The notes under the pieces were generated by a model that was not told the DNA's origin, searched no databases, and saw only the letters and a program-made list of their open reading frames with translations. From Acidovorax benzenivorans (GTDB lineage Bacteria > Pseudomonadota > Gammaproteobacteria > Burkholderiales > Burkholderiaceae_C), in assembly GCF_028680575.1 (NCBI RefSeq), contig NZ_JAPCKI010000014.1, positions 59,431-123,430 of the forward strand: 64,000 nt of DNA. Direction: 5' to 3'. The stretch's first letter is position 1; each line of letters begins with the position of its first letter. Below, piece by piece: positions 60,401 to 64,000 of the stretch. The position numbers and the translations under genes were made by a program.

Positions 60401-60960
60401 TCGTTGTCGAACAGGTCCACACGGTACGGCACCAGCGAGCCCATGGGGAACAGGTCAATCAGCCCGCCGCGCACTGCGTATTCGCCGGGGCTCACCACCT
60501 GCGACACGTGGCTGTAGCCCGCCAGCGTGAGCTGGGCCTTGAACTTGGCCTCGTCGAGCTTTTGCTTGACCTTGAAGTGGAAGGTGTAGCCCGCCAGGAA
60601 GGAGGGCGGCGCGAGCCGGTACAGCGCCGTGGTGGCGGGCACCAGCACTACATCGGCTTCACCCTGCGAGATGCGCCACAGCGTGGCCAGCCGCTCGCTG
60701 ATCAGGTCCTGGTGCGGCGAGAAGGTGTCGTAGGGCAGTGTCTCCCAGTCCGGGAACAGTGCGCAGCGCAAGCCGGGCGCAAAAAAGGCCATCTCGTCGA
60801 TGAGCCGCTGCGCATCGGTGGCATCGGACGTGACGATGGCAGTGGTACGGCCTGCGGCCTTGTCGCGCTCAGCCAGGCGGGCCAGCAGCAAGGCGTCGGC
60901 GCTGCCCACGGGGCGGGGCAGGGTGAAACGTTTTCCGGGGGAGAGTTTGGGCAGTTCCAT
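57496..60960 (-). CDS. mfd: transcription-repair coupling factor
   Basis: Removes RNA polymerase stalled at DNA damage and recruits UvrA. The 1154-residue protein shows the UvrB-like N-terminal module (LFPDWETLPYDTFSPHQDLI), the polymerase-interacting domain (DPVVHSAHGIGRYRGL, about residues 490-505), the RecG-like motor with Walker A GDVGFGKTEVA, motif II DEEHRFG, motif III TATPIPRT and motif VI QLRGRVGR, and the C-terminal TRCF domain. Length matches E. coli Mfd (1148). The MELPKLSP start at 60960 was chosen over one 18 codons upstream. Confidence 0.95.
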   Translation of the reverse strand: MELPKLSPGKRFTLPRPVGSADALLLARLAERDKAAGRTTAIVTSDATDAQRLIDEMAFFAPGLRCALFPDWETLPYDTFSPHQDLISERLATLWRISQGEADVVLVPATTALYRLAPPSFLAGYTFHFKVKQKLDEAKFKAQLTLAGYSHVSQVVSPGEYAVRGGLIDLFPMGSLVPYRVDLFDNEIDSIRTFDPDSQRSLYPVPEVRLLPGREFPMDDDARAKFRSRWREMLEGDPTKSRIYKDMGVGVATAGIEYYLPLFFDDTATVFDYLGGEATVVLHGDLEPAFQRFWQDTKDRFRLVQGDPERPALPPEALFLSADQFYTRANEHAQLSLRPGVQDVDDNPHFHKLGDLSVVRGAEDPLARLHAHIRNTQHRVLLLAESDGRRESLLDFLRASGVNPPAFDSLAEFQGTADEKVGIATAGLTVGFSWIEDGIDFVTETELFAAGPTTRRRKKQEQVSDVEALIKDLAELNVGDPVVHSAHGIGRYRGLVNMDVGNKNPDGTPAMQEFLHLEYADKAVLYVPVSQLQLISRYTGVSADEAPLHKLGSGQWEKAKRKAAEQVRDSAAELLNIYARRALRQGHAFRYSPQDYETFANDFGFEETADQNAAIHAVIQDMISPRPMDRLVCGDVGFGKTEVALRAAFVAVTGGKQVAFLAPTTLLAEQHYQTLVDRFSKWPVKVAEVSRFRSGKEITAAIKGIGDGTVDIVVGTHKLLSESTKFHNLGLLIIDEEHRFGVRHKEQMKALRAEVDVLTLTATPIPRTLGMALEGLRDLSVIATAPQRRLAIKTFVRNEGTGVIREAVLRELKRGGQCYFLHNEVETIENRRQKLEEILPEARIAVAHGQMPERELERVMRDFVAQRYNILLCSTIIETGIDVPTANTIIMSRADKFGLAQLHQLRGRVGRSHHQAYAYLMVPDIEGLTKHAQQRLEAIQQMEELGSGFYLAMHDLEIRGAGEVLGENQSGNMLEVGFQLYNEMLNEAVKALKAGKEPDLLSPLSVTTDINLHAPALLPDDYCGDVHLRLSFYKKLATAKTPDQIDGLLEEIVDRFGKLPPQAQTLIDVHRLRVLSQPYGVVKVDAAPGVITITFKPQPPIDPMRIIELIQKNKHIKLAGNEKLRIERELKEPKDRAQMVRDILRSLGQPLVAA

Positions 60961-61058
60961 GCGGACGGTGTCGTCGGTGGGCCCACCGCATCCCCAGGGG
61001 CGCGAAACACGCACGGGCTGGATCGGAGGGCAACGGGAGATTTTAGAATGAGCGCTCC

Positions 61059-61973
61059 ATGACTGCTCCCCTGCTGCACCCCTCGCTCACCCCCTTGTCG
61101 GCCCACGGGCGCTTTTGGGCCTTGGTGCCCTGCGCCGGGGTGGGGTCGCGGGCCGTGCCTGCAGGCGCAGGCAGTGCCCCGCAGGCGCCAACCGGCCAGG
61201 CATCGACCGTGGCAGCGTTTTCAGCCGCGGGGGCGTTGTCTGCCAACGCGCCTGCCGCCGCAGCCCTGTTGCCCAAGCAATACCACCTGGTGGCGGGCCA
61301 CCCGATGGTGCTGCACACACTGGCTGCCTTTGCGGGTGTGGGGCGCTTGTTGGGCACGCTGGTGGCCGTGGCGCCGGGGGATCATTTTTTGGATGCCCAC
61401 GCGCATCCCGCATTTTTTGTGGTGGAGTGCGGCGGCCCCACGCGTGCCGACACGGTGCGGGGCGGTCTCAAGGCATTGCTGGAGCGCGGTGCGCAGCCCG
61501 ACGACTGGGTGCTGGTGCATGACGCTGCGCGCTGCCTGGTGACCTCGGAGCAGATTGATGCGCTCATCGACCAGTGCGCGGGTGACAGTGTGGGCGGCCT
61601 GCTGGCGCACAAGCTGGCCGACACCCTCAAGACCTCCATCGACGGCCCGGGCGGCGTGCGCGTGGCTTCCACCGTGGACCGCAGTGACAAGTGGCTGGCG
61701 CAGACGCCGCAGATGTTCCGCATCGGCCCGCTGATGGACGCCATCGACAAGGTGGGCTCCAACGTGACCGATGAGGCCAGTGCGATGGAGGCCATGGGTT
61801 TTCACCCCCGGTTGGTGCCGGGTGGGGCGCAAAATTTCAAGGTCACCTACCCGGACGATTTCGCGCTGGCGGCTGCCGTGCTGGCCCAGCGGGCGCACAG
61901 CACCACGTTGGAGCGCTTTGGCGGCGAGCGGGGGCAGGTGAGCACAGCCCCAGGCAAGAAGAGTCTTTTTTAG
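61059..61973 (+). CDS. ispD: 2-C-methyl-D-erythritol 4-phosphate cytidylyltransferase
   Basis: Third step of the MEP isoprenoid pathway: transfer of CMP from CTP to methylerythritol phosphate. The 304-residue protein has the CTP-binding start VPCAGVGSR (about residues 23-31), LPKQY (71-75), the ribose and metal region WVLVHDAARC and the C-terminal QTPQMFR and PDDFALA. Between GVGSR and LPKQY lie about 39 residues, mostly Ala, Ser and Pro, where the E. coli enzyme has about five, so an unusual insertion is present. The C terminus is also extended. It is followed by ispF after 129 bases. Confidence 0.92.
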   Translation: MTAPLLHPSLTPLSAHGRFWALVPCAGVGSRAVPAGAGSAPQAPTGQASTVAAFSAAGALSANAPAAAALLPKQYHLVAGHPMVLHTLAAFAGVGRLLGTLVAVAPGDHFLDAHAHPAFFVVECGGPTRADTVRGGLKALLERGAQPDDWVLVHDAARCLVTSEQIDALIDQCAGDSVGGLLAHKLADTLKTSIDGPGGVRVASTVDRSDKWLAQTPQMFRIGPLMDAIDKVGSNVTDEASAMEAMGFHPRLVPGGAQNFKVTYPDDFALAAAVLAQRAHSTTLERFGGERGQVSTAPGKKSLF

Positions 61974-62102
61974 CCCGGTGAACTCTATGCGCCTGGTGCG
62001 CAGCCGTGCATGGAATGCGCGCAGGGCGCCGCAAGGCGGCCACCACGGCCCCTGCAGCGACACACAAAAACACAAACATAAGCAAAAAACAAAGGCGGAC
62101 AG

Positions 62103-62582
62103 ATGAATTTCAGGATTGGAGAAGGCTGGGACGTACACGCGCTGGTGCCCGGCCGCCGCCTGGTGATTGGTGGTGTGGAGATCGCCCACCCGACGGGCCT
62201 GCTGGGCCACTCGGACGCCGATGTGCTGCTGCACGCCATCACCGACGCGTTGCTGGGCGCTGCCGCCCTGGGGGACATTGGCAGCCATTTCCCCGACACC
62301 GATGCGGCGTTTCGGGGCGCGGACTCTGGCGTGTTGCTGGCTGAGGCGGCGCGGCGGGTGCGCGCAGCGGGCTTTGAGATCGGCAACATCGACAGCACGG
62401 TGATCGCCCAGGCCCCGCGCCTGGCGGCGCATATCCCCGGCATGCGCGCAGCCATCGCCCGAGCGCTAGGTGTGGCTGAGGGCCAAGTCAATGTGAAAGC
62501 CAAGACGGCAGAGCGCCTGGGGCCGGTGGGGCAGGGCCTGGCCATGGAGGCGCGGGCGGTAGCGCTGGTTTACCGGGCGTAA
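62103..62582 (+). CDS. ispF: 2-C-methyl-D-erythritol 2,4-cyclodiphosphate synthase
   Basis: Fifth step of the MEP pathway, closing the cyclodiphosphate. The 159-residue trimeric enzyme has the start [11 protein letters not shown] with the zinc-binding Asp and His, the loop [31 protein letters not shown] and the C-terminal [19 protein letters not shown]. Length matches E. coli IspF (159). The 129-base gap after ispD includes an A-rich stretch (CACAAAAACACAAACATAAG) and no obvious terminator. Confidence 0.95.
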   Translation: MNFRIGEGWDVHALVPGRRLVIGGVEIAHPTGLLGHSDADVLLHAITDALLGAAALGDIGSHFPDTDAAFRGADSGVLLAEAARRVRAAGFEIGNIDSTVIAQAPRLAAHIPGMRAAIARALGVAEGQVNVKAKTAERLGPVGQGLAMEARAVALVYRA

Positions 62583-62614
62583 GTTGCCGTGGTGGAGCAA
62601 GCCGCAGACGCAGC

Positions 62615-63652
62615 TCAGCTGCTACCACGCTCCACGATGGAAAAGCCGATGTCCACCACGGGCTGAGCGACTGCCTTGCCCTCGGCCCGGTCGGCAATCC
62701 ATTGGGCCGCTGTCTGGCCCATTCGTGTGCCGTCGATGCGCACGGTGGACAGGGCTGGGCTCACGGTCTCGGCAAAGTCGATGTCGCCAAATCCCATCAC
62801 GGCCAGTTGCTGCGGCACCGCAATGCCGCGCACGCGCGCTTCGGTGAGCACGCCTAGCGCCAGCATGTCGGAGCTGCAGAACACCGCGTCGATGTCGGGC
62901 ATGTCGGCCAGCAGGGCCATCAGCCCCGCGCGGCCGTCTGCATGGGTGGTGGGCGACTTGCCCAGCCGCATGGCGGGCGGGCGCAGGCCCAGGCGCATGG
63001 CGGCAGCTTCAAAGCCCTGAGCGCGGCGCGCGGCGCGCTCGTCCCCGCCGCTGAGTAGCGCCAGCCGCCGTCGCCCCTTGGCAAACAGGTGCTCGCACAC
63101 GGCGGCGCCCAGCGCTTCGTGACGCAGGCCCACCAGCATGTCGATGGGGGTGTCTGTGAAGTCCCAGGTTTCAACGACGGGGATGCCGGAGGCCATCAAT
63201 AACCGCCGCCCCTCGGGCGAGTGCATGACCCCCGTGAGCACGATCCCGTCAGGCCGGCGCCCCACGATCGCGCGCAACAGTTCGTCTTCGCGTGAATGCG
63301 CATAGCCCACCTGGCCCACCATGACCTGAAAGCCGCGCAACTCCAGCGCATCGGTGAGCGCCTGCACCATTCCTCCAAACAGCGGGCCCGTGAGCGTTGG
63401 CACCAGCGCCGTGACCACATGGCTGCGCGCCGAGCGCAATCCACCTGCCACCAGGTTGGGTACGTAGCCCAAGGCGGACACCGCTTCCTGAACACGTTCC
63501 CGTGTCCGCTCAGACACCTGCTGCGGCGTATTGATGGCACGTGAGACGGTGATCATGGACACGCCGGCCCGTTGGGCCACCTCGCGCAGCGTGACGGCGG
63601 GGCGGTCGCGGCTGGTGGGCGAGGCTGGGCGGGCCGGATCAGGAGCATGCAT
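62615..63652 (-). CDS. LacI-family transcriptional regulator
   Basis: A 345-residue repressor with the N-terminal LacI helix-turn-helix VTLREVAQRAGVSMITVSRA, then the hinge (RTRERVQEAVSALGYVPN) and the periplasmic-binding-like sugar domain with DAVFCSSDMLALGVLTEA and GFGDIDFAETVSP, resembling GntR-type (gluconate) LacI proteins. It is divergent from kdgD with an ideal LacI-type palindrome between them, so it probably controls glucarate/galactarate use. The MHAPDP start at 63652 was chosen over one 13 codons upstream. Confidence 0.9.
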   Translation of the reverse strand: MHAPDPARPASPTSRDRPAVTLREVAQRAGVSMITVSRAINTPQQVSERTRERVQEAVSALGYVPNLVAGGLRSARSHVVTALVPTLTGPLFGGMVQALTDALELRGFQVMVGQVGYAHSREDELLRAIVGRRPDGIVLTGVMHSPEGRRLLMASGIPVVETWDFTDTPIDMLVGLRHEALGAAVCEHLFAKGRRRLALLSGGDERAARRAQGFEAAAMRLGLRPPAMRLGKSPTTHADGRAGLMALLADMPDIDAVFCSSDMLALGVLTEARVRGIAVPQQLAVMGFGDIDFAETVSPALSTVRIDGTRMGQTAAQWIADRAEGKAVAQPVVDIGFSIVERGSS

Positions 63653-63763
63653 GGTGGTGGAGTCTAAAGGGGCATGACTCCTGATCGGCACTGCGGACGA
63701 CCCTGCGAAATTTCAGTTGGGTAGGGAGGTTGTGAATAAGGGTTTGTCCTATGTTGTCTGATG

Positions 63764-63779
63764 ATGTTAACGTTAACAT
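63764..63779. promoter_or_regulatory. LacI-type operator between the regulator and kdgD
   Basis: ATGTTAACGTTAACAT is a perfect 16-base palindrome with the central CG typical of LacI/GalR-family operators. It lies 96 bases before the kdgD ATG and 112 bases before the regulator's ATG, within an AT-rich region likely to hold both promoters. Confidence 0.75.
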
Positions 63780-63874
63780 TATCGTGTATCCACTGATATT
63801 GCTGATTTTTAGGCCGTAAATATTCAGCTTGTACGACCTGCTGATTTCCTTTGACCCACCGCCCGCTTCCCACC

Positions 63875-64000
63875 ATGACCCCGCAAGAACTCAAATCCAT
63901 CATGGGCTCCGGCCTGCTGTCCTTCCCCATCACCGACTTTGACGAGCAGGGCAACTTCCGCCCCAAGACCTACATCGAGCGCCTGGAGTGGCTGGCCCCC
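63875..64000 (+). CDS. kdgD: 5-dehydro-4-deoxyglucarate dehydratase (start only)
   Basis: The first 42 codons of a gene cut by the window edge. The N terminus [20 protein letters not shown], then [13 protein letters not shown] and ERLEWLAP, is the start of KdgD, a class I aldolase-family dehydratase/decarboxylase that turns 5-dehydro-4-deoxyglucarate into 2,5-dioxopentanoate. It is preceded by a LacI-type operator and a divergent LacI gene. The family is clear from the N terminus alone, but the catalytic Lys is beyond the end. Confidence 0.85.
   Translation, partial: MTPQELKSIMGSGLLSFPITDFDEQGNFRPKTYIERLEWLAP

Overview
The window is a stretch of high-GC, gene-dense chromosome from a betaproteobacterium, most likely Acidovorax or a close relative in the Comamonadaceae. 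The signs are the zapA / TIGR02449 / 6S RNA block, Bug-type (TTT) solute receptors, protein relatedness throughout, and copies of short palindromic repeats that I associate from memory with this family. There are no tRNA or rRNA genes, no CRISPR array, no prophage and no transposase gene.

Layout. 1-803: 6S RNA candidate with the cell-division genes zapA and a ZapB-like gene (minus strand). 985-20224: a cobalamin riboswitch followed by a vitamin B12 uptake and late-biosynthesis operon: btuB, cobB/cbiA, cobU, btuF-btuC-btuD, an ExbB-like gene, a DUF2149 (ExbD-like) gene, cobN, cobO, cbiB, cobC (threonine-phosphate decarboxylase), a HipA-like kinase, a DUF3037 gene and cobQ. Most of these overlap by about 4 bases. 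A divergent methyltransferase and cobT close the region. 20243-33164: a GGDEF protein, a polyamine-type ABC importer with its GntR regulator and an Asp/Glu-racemase-family enzyme, an AbrB/Doc toxin-antitoxin pair, nth, and LysR / amidase / TTT receptor. 33277-45134: an aminotransferase, slyX, TetR / fadH, a DEDD exonuclease, a CYTH-CHAD protein, an orphan pstS divergent from a chemoreceptor, a PAS-GGDEF protein and DUF6172. 45200-50011: a DEAD-box helicase, several small conserved genes, and an NsrR-controlled nitric-oxide defence module (ric, truncated haemoglobin, nsrR). 50052-57423: an AraC regulator with a two-subunit molybdenum hydroxylase, a TlpA-like protein, serB, DUF3149, a methionine aminopeptidase coupled to a ParD-like protein, and a CbiM-like membrane protein. 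57496-64000: mfd, ispD, ispF, a LacI regulator and the start of kdgD.

The most interesting part is the B12 operon. Its CobN is predicted to be exported and anchored by a C-terminal membrane segment after a Pro/Ala-rich linker. It is encoded directly after ExbB-like and ExbD-like genes, and no CobS or CobT chelatase motor genes are present. This suggests a proton-motive-force-driven envelope machine acting on corrinoids or cobalt rather than a cytoplasmic ATP-driven chelatase. The same operon embeds a catalytically intact HipA-like kinase next to the enzyme that needs threonine phosphate, making it a candidate for an unassigned kinase step. A second theme is a family of palindromic repeats of about 40-70 bp. 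Copies lie inside cobU, btuD and cbiB as coding sequence and at the 3' ends of other genes.
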